Positions 10,744 to 20,738 are shown, counted from the first letter of the stretch. The stretch is DNA of 64,000 nt from Corynebacterium terpenotabidum Y-11 (GCF_000418365.1 NC_021663.1:1612001-1676000), one strand, 5' to 3'. Notes: generated by a model not told the origin, from the letters alone. Made by a program: numbers and translations.

Positions 10744-10761
10744 CCCCGACATACGTCGGGG
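10744..10761 (-). terminator. Short terminator downstream of ftsY
   Basis: CCCCGAC (10744-10750) pairs perfectly with GTCGGGG (10755-10761) around a 4-nt loop, 17 nt beyond the ftsY stop. On the minus strand a short T-run follows. Confidence 0.65.
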
Positions 10762-10777
10762 GAGGTGGTCTGCCCGC

Positions 10778-12205
10778 CTACCCGAGCAGCGCGTCGACGA
10801 AGCCCTCGACCTCGAACGGGGCGAGATCGTCCGCTCCCTCCCCCAGGCCGACGAGTTTCACCGGGACCCCCAGTTCCTCCTGCACCTGGAACACGATCCC
10901 TCCCTTGGCGGATCCGTCCAGCTTGGTCAACGCGACACCGGAGATATCCACGACATCACGGAAGGTCCGGGCCTGCATCAGACCGTTCTGCCCCACTGTC
11001 GCATCAAGGACCAGGATCACTTCATCGACCCGCGCCTTCTTCTCGATCACGCGCTTGACCTTGCCGAGCTGGTCCATCAGTCCGACCGAGGTGTGCAGAC
11101 GACCGGCGGTGTCAACCAGGACAACATCGACACCGTCCTCCACACCCTGGGCGACCGCGTCAAAGGCGACGGACGCCGGATCCGCTCCTTCCGCACCGCG
11201 CACCGTCCGCGCGCCGACGCGGCGTCCCCAGGTCTCCAGCTGGTCGGCCGCGGCGGCCCGGAAGGTGTCTGCCGCACCCAGCACGACGCTGTGCCCCATT
11301 CCGACCAGGACCCGGGACAGTTTGCCGGTGGTGGTGGTCTTGCCGGTCCCGTTGACGCCGACGACCATGATCACCGCGGGCTTCCCCTCGTAGGGCATGG
11401 CATGGATCGACCGGTCGAGCTCGGGCTGGCACGCCTCGATCAGGCACTCGCGGAGCATTCCACGAGCCTGGGCCTCGCTGTCTACACCCTCGGCGGCGAT
11501 CCGGTCACGCAACTTCTCGACGACGCTGACCGTGGTCTTCGTCCCCAGATCCGCCATGATGAGGGTGTCCTCGATCTCCTCCCAGGCGTCCTCGTCGAGG
11601 TCACCGGCGGACAGGATGCCAAGGACGCCGCGGCCGATGACGTTCTGTGACTTCGACAAGTTGCCACGCAGGCGGCCGAGACGCCCCTCCACCGGAGCGA
11701 TCTCCTCCACCGGGGCGGGTTCCGGCTCAGGTTCGGGGACAGGCTCGGGTTCGAGTTCGGGCGCGGTTTCCGCCTCGGGTTCCGGTTCGGGCTCAGGTTC
11801 CAGCGCAGGCTCGGGCTCGGGCGCAGGCGCAGGTTCCGGCTCGGGTGTGACCTCAGGTGCCGGCTCGGGTTCGGGCTCGGGCTCGGGTGCAGGCTCGGGT
11901 TCAAGAACAGGCTCAGGCGCAGGCTCTGGCGCAGGCTCCGGGACAACGATCTCCTGCTCCGGCAGGATCTCAGGTTCCTTCGCCTTCGGCGTCTGTTCCA
12001 CCAGTCCCGTGGCAGTCCCGGCGCTGAAGTTGAAACCTCCCGTGGCCTGGTAGTCGCCGGAGGTCGGCTTCTTCTGCTCAAGCTCCTCCTTCTTCTCAAA
12101 GGAGATCTGCTTCGACTTCCCGCGGCGCAGGCCGAGGAGTACGAGCAGAGCGACGACAACGACGACCGCTACCGCGGCGATGATAATCCAGTACAGCGTG
12201 TCCAT
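10778..12205 (-). CDS. ftsY: Signal recognition particle receptor FtsY
   Basis: Membrane-associated GTPase that docks SRP-ribosome complexes. Seen: an N-terminal membrane anchor ([20 protein letters not shown], residues 7-26), an acidic Pro/Glu-rich linker from about 75 to 170, an N domain ([20 protein letters not shown]), and the NG GTPase with [27 protein letters not shown] and [10 protein letters not shown]. Total length is 475 residues. ATG 12205 is chosen because it puts the hydrophobic anchor at the extreme N-terminus, as in orthologues. A terminator follows. The linker is one long run of Pro-Glu dipeptides with few interruptions. Confidence 0.97.
   Translation of the reverse strand: MDTLYWIIIAAVAVVVVVALLVLLGLRRGKSKQISFEKKEELEQKKPTSGDYQATGGFNFSAGTATGLVEQTPKAKEPEILPEQEIVVPEPAPEPAPEPVLEPEPAPEPEPEPEPAPEVTPEPEPAPAPEPEPALEPEPEPEPEAETAPELEPEPVPEPEPEPAPVEEIAPVEGRLGRLRGNLSKSQNVIGRGVLGILSAGDLDEDAWEEIEDTLIMADLGTKTTVSVVEKLRDRIAAEGVDSEAQARGMLRECLIEACQPELDRSIHAMPYEGKPAVIMVVGVNGTGKTTTTGKLSRVLVGMGHSVVLGAADTFRAAAADQLETWGRRVGARTVRGAEGADPASVAFDAVAQGVEDGVDVVLVDTAGRLHTSVGLMDQLGKVKRVIEKKARVDEVILVLDATVGQNGLMQARTFRDVVDISGVALTKLDGSAKGGIVFQVQEELGVPVKLVGLGEGADDLAPFEVEGFVDALLG
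11700..11945 (-). repeat. Pro-Glu repeat tract inside ftsY
   Basis: About 245 bp of degenerate 6-bp units of the form GGxTCx on the plus strand encode alternating Pro/Glu/Ala. The tract is probably prone to length change by slippage or unequal crossing over. Confidence 0.8.
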
Positions 12206-12416
12206 GCCTACCAGTGAAGCAGATGAATCACCGGGAGGTTGTCGGCACACTGGGTTACCGTGCCCCGTCATGGCCGGACAGTCCCCGGTCCGGTCCTCGC
12301 GCGGGACGGCCCCTGATCACGGGCGCGGAGCCATCACCGCGCTCAGCTCAGGGTGGTGGTGTCTGCCCCGGTGCAGCCACGGACAGCCGACGACGCCGCC
12401 AGCCGCTCGGCCCGGT

Positions 12417-15400
12417 TCACTGTCCGGGTGTCCGCGGGGTGCGCGGGGGACGCGCCGGTCGGGCGGCCCGAGGCCGCCGGACCTGCGGGATATCGACAGT
12501 GTCAGTCCCGGCGGCCTGCCCTGCCTGTCCCTCAGCTCCTGCATGTGCGGGACCGCCGACCACCAGATCCACCGCCCGCAGCGCTGACTCAGCCCCCACC
12601 GCGTCAGCCCCGGCGTCCTCCCCCGACTCAGGATCGTCCGGGCCGAACACACCGAGCACCATCGCATCGGCGGCGACCAGGTCACCGGTGATGAGGTCCG
12701 GGACGACACGGGCCAGCTGCGCCCACCCGGCGTAGGCCGAGGTGAGCTGCCCCGGTGACCCGAGTCGACCGTGGGCGCGCAGCCGCGCGGCCATCGCGAG
12801 GATCATGCTGATCACCGGGGCGAGAGCCCACCGGTTGTCCGGGTTGTCGGTGTCGACGTTGTCGAGTTTGTCGAACCGGACCCGCGCCGAGGTGAACAGC
12901 TGCCGGTTGGTCTGACGGATCCGTCGCAGCAGCGTCAGCGCGACACGCAGCAGCTCTGGGTCAGCGAGGATGCTGTTGAGTTCGGTACGACGCCGGAAGG
13001 TCTCGAACACCGCGATCAGGCGGGAGTTCTCCTCCGACAGGGCGCCCGGGACCAGGTTCGACCCGGCAAAGAAGGCAGCGAGCACCGCCTCCTGCTGCTC
13101 CGGGGACAATTGGGCGATCTGCACCGTCGTCGCGTCAATGCAGGAGGTCTCCAGAGTGGCGTCCCGGCCCGACTCGACGGTGCGGGCAAGCTCGGCTCCG
13201 CCGACCGCGGTGAGCCGCTTACCGATCTCCCGTCGTCCGGCAGTGTCCTCGTCATCGGTGGCTGCCAGCTCACCGAGAATCTCCAGGGCGGCGATCCACG
13301 CGACACCGGGTTCGGGCACCGCGTCATCGGTGCGCAGCGTCGCGTGGACCAGACCCGACAGAATGAACTGCGCCGGTCGGTCGGTCGACGGCACCAACGA
13401 GCGGGACATCGCCTGCAGCGCCTCACGCGGATGCCTGGCCAGGGCGGTGCGCATCGCCTCACCGGCGTCATCGGGCGCACCGTCAGACAGCCAGCCGGCG
13501 AGGACGTCCCACAACGTGGTGAGGACGTCGATGTCGTCCGGCGCCTCGTCCGATTCACCGGCGAGGAACGCCGACAGGCGCGTCCACGGGCCGCCCCCGT
13601 CCGGCCGGGCGTACCCGGGGGCTGCCACCCGGATCGCCGCGGGTCCCGGGGTGGCCGGGGCATAGAGACTGGTGAAACGGTCACCGTTGAACAGCTGGAC
13701 CGCCAGCGGACCGGCGTCAACCAGGTTTTCCGGCAGCTGCACCGTTGCGGTCGCGGCCTTTCCCTCCGGAATGTCGAAGGTGACTGACGTGGCGGACTGC
13801 CACGGCGCCGTCGTCTGCCAGATCCAGCCACCGACCGGACGCCCGGCGCCCACCTGAGGTGCCGGGGTGACGGTCAGGAGTCCGTCGACGAGCTCCGCGG
13901 TGAACTCCACAGACGGCCGCAGCGTCGCCAGCCGCACGGAATGGGACCGACCGTCGGCGATGAACTCCAGCTCGCAGGACCCTTCCCGCAGCAGCGTCAG
14001 CGAGCCTGCCAGTGGCGTCAGCGAAATGGACCAGGTGACCTCGTCGACGGTACCGAGACGCAGGGTACGCACCGGCGCCCCGTGATGGTCACGGACGACC
14101 AGGCGCGGGGACTCGACCGGCAGACCCGGACGGATACGGAAGCGGGTGGAGGTGTCCACCGATCCCGCGGCGATGACCACCGCCTCGGTCCGCCACATCG
14201 GGTCCTCCCCCACCAGCGGCAGCTGGTAGCGCAACCGTGGCGGTTCGACGATCAGGGGCAGGGCATCCCCTGCCCCGGTCTCGGCGATGACGCGGACCTG
14301 CTTCTCCATCGGTCCGAGATCCACCGAGCGGGCGATGATCAACGGCTTGTCACCGCCGCGGAAGCTCACGGTCACCGGGGACAGCCCGGCGGTACGAGCC
14401 AGACGCGGCGCATCAGGGGCCTCGACGTGGAGATCCTCGACGATGGCGTACTCGTGGCGGAAGGATTCATTCCGCGGTCCGCGCAACCGCACGAGGTACT
14501 CGCCGACCCAGGGGGTGTCATAAGCGTCCGGATCGAAGACGTCGAACAGTCCACCGTCGGCCGGAACCTCCAACGGCTCCTCCTCGGTGACCTCCTCACC
14601 CGTCTCCTCCGGACCGGCCCAGGAGCTCACCGAGAGGAACCAGATCTCCGGGGCGCCGGAGACCGTCGGCGGGAACACCGCCTGCAGGCTCTCGGTGTGG
14701 ACCGGCAGCCCACCGAGGGAACGGACGCCGGGCGCGGGCTCATCAGGTTCGTGGAACACGACGCGCTGCCGCGGATCCACACAGCGGATCTGCCCCATGG
14801 CCGGGCGTGGTACCCCGGGGCGGTCAATGTGTAGGGACACCGCGTCGGTCAGGTCAAGCTCCCGGATGACCCAGCCCTCCCAGGCCTTCACCCGCCACTC
14901 ACCGCGCACCGGCAGGACTTCGTTGCGCACGGCATCGACCGCGGTGGCATCCACCGGGCAGACCACGAGGACGCTGTCGTGGTGCAACGACACCCGCTCC
15001 GTGAGGTCCTTGCCCCGCCGCGTGAAAACGAGGACAGGGTCGGACTCATCGACGCCGGGGACGATCCACGAATCGTCATGGCTGAGGTCACGCACACCGA
15101 CCTCGCGCACCGGGCGACGCACCGGAATATCCAGGGTGCCGGTGACGGGGCGCCCGGGGCTGTCGGCGCGGCGGGTCCGGAACCCGGTCGGCCGGCCTTC
15201 GACATCGATGTGCCACCGGACCTCGGGATCCTCACCTTCCTCGAGCAGCACCTCAGGCAGTCGCAGAACGACCCGCTGACGTGCCAGATCCAGGGACAGT
15301 CGCGGCTGGTTCTCCCGGGAGCCCACACCGACCCGGTGCCGACGGGCGGTCGTCCCGGCCGGACGCTCCGACAGTTCCTCGACGATATCCTCGAGGATCA

Positions 15401-16151
15401 GCGGGGGGACGCCAGCTGCGACACCGTTGCGCAGACCCTGACGCCAGTGGCCGGGGTGGGTGGCGGCGTAACCGACGAGCCTGATGACCGGGGCGATGAG
15501 TTCCGCGGCCAGGTCAGGCAGTACCGCGCACAGCGGGCCCGCCTGGCGGGACTCCTCAGCCAGCACGGCGACGAGTGCGGCGGCCTCGGCATCGGCGTCC
15601 GTCTCTCCGTCGGCGCCCACGACGGCGGTCCCGGCCAGACGACGGGTTTCGATGAGTTCGATGAGTTCGGGGATCCAGTCGGTGGCTAGACCGACATGGG
15701 CGAACAACCGGCCGGTCTCCCCGTCGGAACCGGTCGCAGCGGTATCCACCGGGTCGAGCCCGGCGCGGGTGAGGATCTCCGTGTACTTCTCCGGCGCCAC
15801 GAGGACGAGCCGGTCGGCGGTGGGCGCCAGGCCGAGGCCGGACCAGAACTCAGCGGAGAGTTCCTCGACAGTGTTCAGTCGGGCAGCCCGGAACAGCAGC
15901 GTGGTGGCGGTCAGTGCCGGGCAGGTTGCCAGCAGCGCCGCCTCGTCCCCACCAGCGGCGATCTGGCGGGACAGGAAGGTTCCGTAGAAGGTGGTGAGCC
16001 GCTCCAGCTCGTCACCGGTGATATCGAGGCGGACGAAGATGGCCGGATCGCCGGGGAGCTCCCCCAGCCGCCGGGCAAGGTCCAGTTCCGTGCTCGAGGC
16101 CCAGGCGAGGAGGGAGTCGGACAGGTCTGCGATAGGGCTCGGTGCACTCAC
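12417..16151 (-). CDS. Large uncharacterised protein between smc and ftsY
   Basis: A 1,244-residue protein I cannot assign to a family. Residues 1-290 look alpha-helical (TCPALTATTLLFRAARLN; HPGHWRQGLRNGVAAGVPPL). Residues 290-870 look beta-rich and repetitive, like several Ig-type sandwiches (RLSLDLARQRVVLRLPEVLL; VTPAPQVGAGRPVGGWIWQT). Residues 880-1190 are helical again. The end is an acidic Ala/Gly stretch and a basic Pro/Arg tail (RRPRAARPARPPRTPRTPGQ). No signal peptide, membrane segment, Walker motif or catalytic triad is visible. GTG 16151 is supported by TAGAAT 8 nt upstream, overlapping the smc stop codon. I recall that C. glutamicum also has a large hypothetical gene beside smc, so it may be a conserved genus protein. 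Composition matches its neighbours. Confidence 0.9.
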   Translation of the reverse strand: MSAPSPIADLSDSLLAWASSTELDLARRLGELPGDPAIFVRLDITGDELERLTTFYGTFLSRQIAAGGDEAALLATCPALTATTLLFRAARLNTVEELSAEFWSGLGLAPTADRLVLVAPEKYTEILTRAGLDPVDTAATGSDGETGRLFAHVGLATDWIPELIELIETRRLAGTAVVGADGETDADAEAAALVAVLAEESRQAGPLCAVLPDLAAELIAPVIRLVGYAATHPGHWRQGLRNGVAAGVPPLILEDIVEELSERPAGTTARRHRVGVGSRENQPRLSLDLARQRVVLRLPEVLLEEGEDPEVRWHIDVEGRPTGFRTRRADSPGRPVTGTLDIPVRRPVREVGVRDLSHDDSWIVPGVDESDPVLVFTRRGKDLTERVSLHHDSVLVVCPVDATAVDAVRNEVLPVRGEWRVKAWEGWVIRELDLTDAVSLHIDRPGVPRPAMGQIRCVDPRQRVVFHEPDEPAPGVRSLGGLPVHTESLQAVFPPTVSGAPEIWFLSVSSWAGPEETGEEVTEEEPLEVPADGGLFDVFDPDAYDTPWVGEYLVRLRGPRNESFRHEYAIVEDLHVEAPDAPRLARTAGLSPVTVSFRGGDKPLIIARSVDLGPMEKQVRVIAETGAGDALPLIVEPPRLRYQLPLVGEDPMWRTEAVVIAAGSVDTSTRFRIRPGLPVESPRLVVRDHHGAPVRTLRLGTVDEVTWSISLTPLAGSLTLLREGSCELEFIADGRSHSVRLATLRPSVEFTAELVDGLLTVTPAPQVGAGRPVGGWIWQTTAPWQSATSVTFDIPEGKAATATVQLPENLVDAGPLAVQLFNGDRFTSLYAPATPGPAAIRVAAPGYARPDGGGPWTRLSAFLAGESDEAPDDIDVLTTLWDVLAGWLSDGAPDDAGEAMRTALARHPREALQAMSRSLVPSTDRPAQFILSGLVHATLRTDDAVPEPGVAWIAALEILGELAATDDEDTAGRREIGKRLTAVGGAELARTVESGRDATLETSCIDATTVQIAQLSPEQQEAVLAAFFAGSNLVPGALSEENSRLIAVFETFRRRTELNSILADPELLRVALTLLRRIRQTNRQLFTSARVRFDKLDNVDTDNPDNRWALAPVISMILAMAARLRAHGRLGSPGQLTSAYAGWAQLARVVPDLITGDLVAADAMVLGVFGPDDPESGEDAGADAVGAESALRAVDLVVGGPAHAGAEGQAGQAAGTDTVDIPQVRRPRAARPARPPRTPRTPGQ

Positions 16152-16159
16152 GCCGACCT

Positions 16160-16165
16160 ATTCTA
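16160..16165 (-). promoter_or_regulatory. -10 element of the large smc-adjacent gene, fused to the smc stop
   Basis: TAGAAT on the minus strand; its TAG (16165..16163) is the stop codon of smc. Eight nt separate it from GTG 16151, so a transcript would be leaderless and independent of smc. Confidence 0.6.
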
Positions 16166-19100
16166 GGGTGCCCCTGCCCCCGGCACACCTGCGGGGGCTG
16201 GCTCCGTATTATCCCTGATCACAGCGGGGTCCACCGGATGCATCCGTTGGGAAATGACGCGGGTCACCCCGTCACCGCGCATCGTCACGCCGTAAAGGAC
16301 ATTGGCGGTGTCCATCGTCGGCTTCTGGTGGGTGATGACAATGAGCTGCGAATCCTGCCGCAGTTCGAGGAACAGGGCAATGAGCCGACGCAGGTTCACA
16401 TCGTCAAGGGCTGCCTCGACCTCGTCCATGACGTAGAACGGGCTGGGTCGGGCGCGGAAGATCGCGACCAGCAGTGCCAGGGCGGTCAGCGATTTCTCTC
16501 CACCGGACAGCAGTGACAGACGCTTGACCTTCTTCCCCGGCGGCCGGGCCTCCACCTCGATACCGGTGGTGAGCAGGTCCTCGGGGTCGGTGAGAACGAG
16601 TCGACCGGCCCCGCCGGGGAACAGCGTAGTGAAGACCTTCGGGAACTCTGCCTCGACATCCGTCCATGCGTCGGTAAACAGCTGCAGGATGGTGCCGTCG
16701 ACGTCCCGGATGACCTCCTCGAGGTCGTGCCGGGCCCGTTCAACATCGTCGAGCTGGGTGGCGAGGAACCGGTGCCGTTCCTCCAGGGCGGCGAACTCCT
16801 CCAGTGCCAGGGGGTTGACCTTGCCGAGCGACCGCAAGGATTTTTCTGCGGCGGCGAGTTCCTTCACCGCGGCATCCCGGTCGAAGTCTTCCCCGGGTGC
16901 CTCGGCGAGGAGCTGGGGGGCGGCCATGCCGAGCTGCTCCATCGCCCGGTCGAGCGCCTGCTCGATACGCAGCTGTGCCTGACTGCGGGCAATTTCCGCC
17001 TGGTGGGCTTTGTCGGTGAGATGGTTGAGACGCAGTGTCAGCGTGGTGACCGTGTCCCTGCACTGCGACAGGGTCGCCTGCCACTGCGTGTGCGCCTGCG
17101 CGGTCCGGGTGCGGGCCTCCTCCGCCCGGGCCAGTGCGTCCCTGATCCGCAGGTCGATCCGTTGCGCCTGGGTGTGCACCACGGCGGCGTGTTCCCGGGC
17201 TCGACGACGCCGGGCCGCAGCCCGTTCGAACTGTTCCCGGGCCGACTGTTCCTGCCGTGCCTGCCGACGCAACCCCTCCGCGCGGCCGCGGTGGTTACCG
17301 GCACGTTCCTCGGCGGTGCGCAGCGCCAGCCTCGCCTCCATCTCCATCGCCCGGACCTGGGTCAGCGCCTGGGCGGTGGCGTCCCGCTCGGCGGTGGATG
17401 GTTCTGCGTCGGTGGTGTCGGTGGTGTCTCCCGCGGCGTCGACCGCGGCGAGCCGGTCGGCGACCTCGTCGGCGTCGGCGGCGAGCTTCTCCCGTCGCTG
17501 TTCCGCCTCATCGCGGGCCGCGGTGGCCCGCGCCAGCAGGCGTCCGGACTGTTCCGCCGCGCGGGAGGACGCCTCGGCCCGCCGCCGTGCCGCGGACAGA
17601 CGCCCCTCGTGGTCACGGACCGCAGCCTTCGCCGAGGCAGCGGCGGTACGCAGTTCCTCTGCGGCCTGTTCCGCCCCGTGCAGACCTGCCTGCAGGTCGG
17701 CGAGTTCGGCACGCAGGTTGTCGACCTGTGCCGTGGTGTCGGCGATGCGGACGGTGAGTTCCACCGGGGTGGCACCTCCTGATCCGGCGGCGACCCATCC
17801 GGTTCCCAGCAGCACGCCGTCCTTCGTCACCACACGCAACCGCGGATCGGCCCGGACGATCGACCGGCCCACAGCAACTGCGTCTGTGGCGGCGGCGTCC
17901 ACGGCGACGACATCGACGAGCAGGGCGGTCACCGGCTCCAGGACCGACGGGGCGATGTCGAGGTGGTCGAGCAGCCAGTCAGCGCCGTCGGTGGGGACCG
18001 CGGAACTGTCGAGTCGCCAGGACGTGGGCGCCGGTGCGCCCGCCCGGTCACCGGTCGCCCGGACCAGGGTGGTGCGCCCCTGTCCGGCGTCCACCAGCGC
18101 GGTGATGAGGGTGGCGACGGTCTGTTCGTCCGCCTCCCCGACCAGACCCTCCGGGAGGACGGCCGCAACCGCGGACGCCCACCCGTCCTTCACCCTCACC
18201 AGTCCGGCCAGCGGTCGGGGTTCGTCATGGCCGAGCTTTGCCGCCGCCGCGACGGCCACCGCACCACCGTCGGTAGGGCGCAGCCGGTCCCGCCAGCCGT
18301 CGATGCGGGCCTCCAGCGTGGCGATGGTGCGCTCCAACTCCCGCTCCCGGGCGCGTAGTTCACCGACCCGCTTCTGCGCCCCGGCGGACTCCTCGGAGGC
18401 ACGGGCGGCGTCCTCCGCCAACCCGTCACCGGCCGCCTCGACCTCCTCGAGGGCGTCCATCGCCTCAGCGACCTCGGCCCCGGTGGTCTCTTCCAGTGCC
18501 TCACGCTGGTCGACGACGGACTGCTCCAGCCGGTCGATCTCCGCATCCAATGCGGTACGACGCTGCTCCAACGCATCCTGCTGGGCGAGCAGCCGGACGA
18601 TCCCCTCACGCCGGTCGGCGACGGCCCGGACTGCGGCGAGATGCTCACGCTCCGCCTCGCGGGCCGCCTCCGCCCGGTCCTCCACCTCTTCGCGGACCTG
18701 TTCCAACCGTTCCGTGGCGATTTCCACCTCCTCATCGAGGGTGGCCTGTTCCTCTTCCGCAGCCTCCGCCCGGGCCAGCAGGTCACCCGGATCGGTGCCG
18801 GTCCAGGTGTCGGCATGCCCGGTGTCCGCCGCCCGGTCCGCGGCGATGCGCAGCGTCGCCGCATTCTTCTCCGCAACGGTCGACAGGCGGAACCACAGCG
18901 TCTTCGCCGCCTCTGCGTCCTCGAGCGCCGTCTGCAGCTCCTCCTCCATGGTGACGAGTTCTTCGGAGTGCTCCTCCAGCTCGGCACGGACAAGGTCACT
19001 GTCAGTGGTGAGGACGGCGAGTTCGGCGTCCGCCTCCCGGAGTTCATCGGTGAGCCTGCGCACCGTGTCCGCGGCAAGCAGCAGGCGGTTGTCCCGGATC

Positions 19101-19762
19101 GTGGACTGGACCCGCTCTGCCCGCTGCGCCGCCTCGGCCTGCCGGGCCAGTGGCTTGAGCTGTTTCGCCAGCTCGTCGGTGAGGTCCCGGAGCCGGTCCA
19201 GGTTGCCCTGCATGGACACCAGTTTGCGCTGGGCCTTCTCCCGTCGGCGGCGGTGTTTGAGGACGCCGGCCGCCTCTTCGATGTACGCGCGTCGTTCCTC
19301 CGGCCGGGACTCGAGGATCTGGGCGAGACGCCCCTGCCCGACAATGACGTGCATCTCCCGGCCGATACCGGAATCGGAGAGCAGTTCCTGGATGTCCATG
19401 AGCCGGGCCTTCGACCCGTTGATCTCATACTCGGATGCCCCGTCGCGGAACATCCGGCGGGTCACCGAGACCTCGGTGTAGTCGATGGGCAGGGCGCCGT
19501 CGGAATTGTCGATGGTCAGCGTGACCTCGGCGCGACCCAACGGCTTACGGTCGCCCGCACCGGCGAAGATGACGTCCTCCATCTTCCCGCCGCGCAGGGT
19601 CTTCGCCCCCTGCTCCCCCATCACCCAGGCCAGGGCGTCGACCACATTGGACTTGCCGGACCCGTTGGGGCCCACGACCGCGCAGATGCCCGGCTCGAAC
19701 TTCAACGTCGTCGCCGAGGCGAAGGACTTGAACCCCTTGAGGGTCAGGGACTTCAGGTGCAT
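16163..19762 (-). CDS. smc: Chromosome segregation ATPase SMC
   Basis: The condensin ATPase that organises and segregates the chromosome with ScpA/ScpB (not in this window). Full length at 1,199 residues. Seen: MHLKSLTLKGFKSFASATTL, Walker A GPNGSGKS at 31-38, a first coiled coil, a hinge region around 500-660, a second coiled coil rich in Arg/Ala/Glu, the ABC signature LSGGEKS at about 1085, and Walker B with YVMDEVEAALDDVN near 1110. No obvious Shine-Dalgarno precedes ATG 19762; acyP lies 21 nt upstream and the two are probably co-transcribed. The stop codon doubles as part of the next gene's -10 element. Confidence 0.98.
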   Translation of the reverse strand: MHLKSLTLKGFKSFASATTLKFEPGICAVVGPNGSGKSNVVDALAWVMGEQGAKTLRGGKMEDVIFAGAGDRKPLGRAEVTLTIDNSDGALPIDYTEVSVTRRMFRDGASEYEINGSKARLMDIQELLSDSGIGREMHVIVGQGRLAQILESRPEERRAYIEEAAGVLKHRRRREKAQRKLVSMQGNLDRLRDLTDELAKQLKPLARQAEAAQRAERVQSTIRDNRLLLAADTVRRLTDELREADAELAVLTTDSDLVRAELEEHSEELVTMEEELQTALEDAEAAKTLWFRLSTVAEKNAATLRIAADRAADTGHADTWTGTDPGDLLARAEAAEEEQATLDEEVEIATERLEQVREEVEDRAEAAREAEREHLAAVRAVADRREGIVRLLAQQDALEQRRTALDAEIDRLEQSVVDQREALEETTGAEVAEAMDALEEVEAAGDGLAEDAARASEESAGAQKRVGELRARERELERTIATLEARIDGWRDRLRPTDGGAVAVAAAAKLGHDEPRPLAGLVRVKDGWASAVAAVLPEGLVGEADEQTVATLITALVDAGQGRTTLVRATGDRAGAPAPTSWRLDSSAVPTDGADWLLDHLDIAPSVLEPVTALLVDVVAVDAAATDAVAVGRSIVRADPRLRVVTKDGVLLGTGWVAAGSGGATPVELTVRIADTTAQVDNLRAELADLQAGLHGAEQAAEELRTAAASAKAAVRDHEGRLSAARRRAEASSRAAEQSGRLLARATAARDEAEQRREKLAADADEVADRLAAVDAAGDTTDTTDAEPSTAERDATAQALTQVRAMEMEARLALRTAEERAGNHRGRAEGLRRQARQEQSAREQFERAAARRRRAREHAAVVHTQAQRIDLRIRDALARAEEARTRTAQAHTQWQATLSQCRDTVTTLTLRLNHLTDKAHQAEIARSQAQLRIEQALDRAMEQLGMAAPQLLAEAPGEDFDRDAAVKELAAAEKSLRSLGKVNPLALEEFAALEERHRFLATQLDDVERARHDLEEVIRDVDGTILQLFTDAWTDVEAEFPKVFTTLFPGGAGRLVLTDPEDLLTTGIEVEARPPGKKVKRLSLLSGGEKSLTALALLVAIFRARPSPFYVMDEVEAALDDVNLRRLIALFLELRQDSQLIVITHQKPTMDTANVLYGVTMRGDGVTRVISQRMHPVDPAVIRDNTEPAPAGVPGAGAP

Positions 19763-19783
19763 GGGTTGGTGAACGGCTTTCGG

Positions 19784-20098
19784 TCAACGGGTATCGAAGC
19801 CACTGTACCCGCCGCGAGGGCCGGTGACGTCGGACACCACCGTATCCACCCGCCCCGGCGTCGCACCGGATTTCAACCAGGCGAGCAGGGCGTCCGTGGC
19901 GTCCTCCCGCCCCTCGGCGATGACGAGAACACGACCGTCCGGATAGTTCGAAGCGAAACCCACCAGGCCGACCTCCAGGGCTTTCGTCCTGGTCGCCCAG
20001 CGGAAGCCGACTCCCTGGACGTGCCCGTGGACCCAGGCGGTGAGCCGCACAGGGGACGCCGCGAGGTCAGGGGATGCGGTGGCGTCAGCATCAGTCAT
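19784..20098 (-). CDS. acyP: Acylphosphatase
   Basis: A small (104-residue) enzyme that hydrolyses carboxyl-phosphate bonds such as acetyl phosphate. The signature [20 protein letters not shown] carries the phosphate-binding loop and catalytic Arg, and [10 protein letters not shown] carries the catalytic Asn. The first ~17 residues form an unusual polar extension ([17 protein letters not shown]). ATG 20098 has TAGGAT 7 nt upstream at 20111..20106, overlapping the stop codon of the GyrI-like gene. smc follows 21 nt downstream, an arrangement also known from mycobacteria. Confidence 0.95.
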   Translation of the reverse strand: MTDADATASPDLAASPVRLTAWVHGHVQGVGFRWATRTKALEVGLVGFASNYPDGRVLVIAEGREDATDALLAWLKSGATPGRVDTVVSDVTGPRGGYSGFDTR

Positions 20099-20105
20099 GG
20101 TGGCG

Positions 20106-20111
20106 ATCCTA
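20106..20111 (-). promoter_or_regulatory. -10 element of acyP fused to the upstream stop codon
   Basis: TAGGAT on the minus strand, 7 nt before ATG 20098. TAG at 20111..20109 is the stop codon of the GyrI-like gene. It probably drives the acyP-smc unit. Confidence 0.6.
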
Positions 20112-20738
20112 GCCGCCGTCGGTCACCCGACGCACCGGCTGCCGCAGGACCGTGCGGAGTTTCTCCGGTGCGGTACGCCGCGGATCGCTGAGGTAGATCT
20201 CATGGTGACATCCGGTCATCGCCAGCCCCTGCTGCGGGATGAACGCACGGTGCATCTCCGCAATGACCGGTCCTTCCTCGTCAAACGGGCCGACGTGGAG
20301 GGTCTGGACACAGAGCCCTTCATCGAGGGTCTCCATGCGAACATCGTCGAGCCGGACTGGTGGATCCTTCTTTGCGCGCACCGCGTCCACGGCCACGGTG
20401 ACGTCCCGCTCCCCCAGCCATTCCGGCACCGCCAGCATCATGGTCCAGTCCCAGACCGTCTTGTCACGCGCGTCCGTGAAGGACGCCATGTCCGGTGCCC
20501 ACCACAGCCCCTCCAACGGCGGCACCACGTAGTCGCGTCCGGCCTCCTTACTGGCGAACTTGAGGGTGTATGCCACCGGGTAGAGCGCAGCCAGGGCCGC
20601 CGCGTACGACGGGTCAGTGTTCGGGTCACCGTGACCGTCCACCATGAGGTAGCGGGTCGGCGGCACAACGAGGACGCGGAACTCTCCGCGACGGGCTCGG
20701 TAGACATCCGTCTTCTTCACATCGGTCTTGTCCGACAT
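20109..20738 (-). CDS. GyrI-like small-molecule-binding domain protein
   Basis: A 209-residue protein of the GyrI-like/SOUL-type ligand-binding group, related to the effector domains of MerR and AraC regulators but with no DNA-binding domain. Seen: a beta-rich start ([20 protein letters not shown]), a central EGLWWAPDM segment, and the end [20 protein letters not shown], typical of the family ([11 protein letters not shown]). ATG 20738 has GGGAG 8 nt upstream. Natural ligand unknown; relatives bind or hydrolyse cyclopropanoid and cationic drugs (family knowledge). It lies between acyP and the AGCS symporter, both on the same strand. Confidence 0.85.
   Translation of the reverse strand: MSDKTDVKKTDVYRARRGEFRVLVVPPTRYLMVDGHGDPNTDPSYAAALAALYPVAYTLKFASKEAGRDYVVPPLEGLWWAPDMASFTDARDKTVWDWTMMLAVPEWLGERDVTVAVDAVRAKKDPPVRLDDVRMETLDEGLCVQTLHVGPFDEEGPVIAEMHRAFIPQQGLAMTGCHHEIYLSDPRRTAPEKLRTVLRQPVRRVTDGG

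Noticed and set aside
10579..10752. N-terminal extension of the ammonium transporter
   Set aside because: The 58 extra codons lack family similarity, and a strong ribosome-binding site precedes ATG 10578.
17010..19481. 823-codon open frame on the plus strand
   Set aside because: It lies wholly antisense to smc and encodes Ser/Arg/Ala low-complexity sequence, an artefact of high GC.
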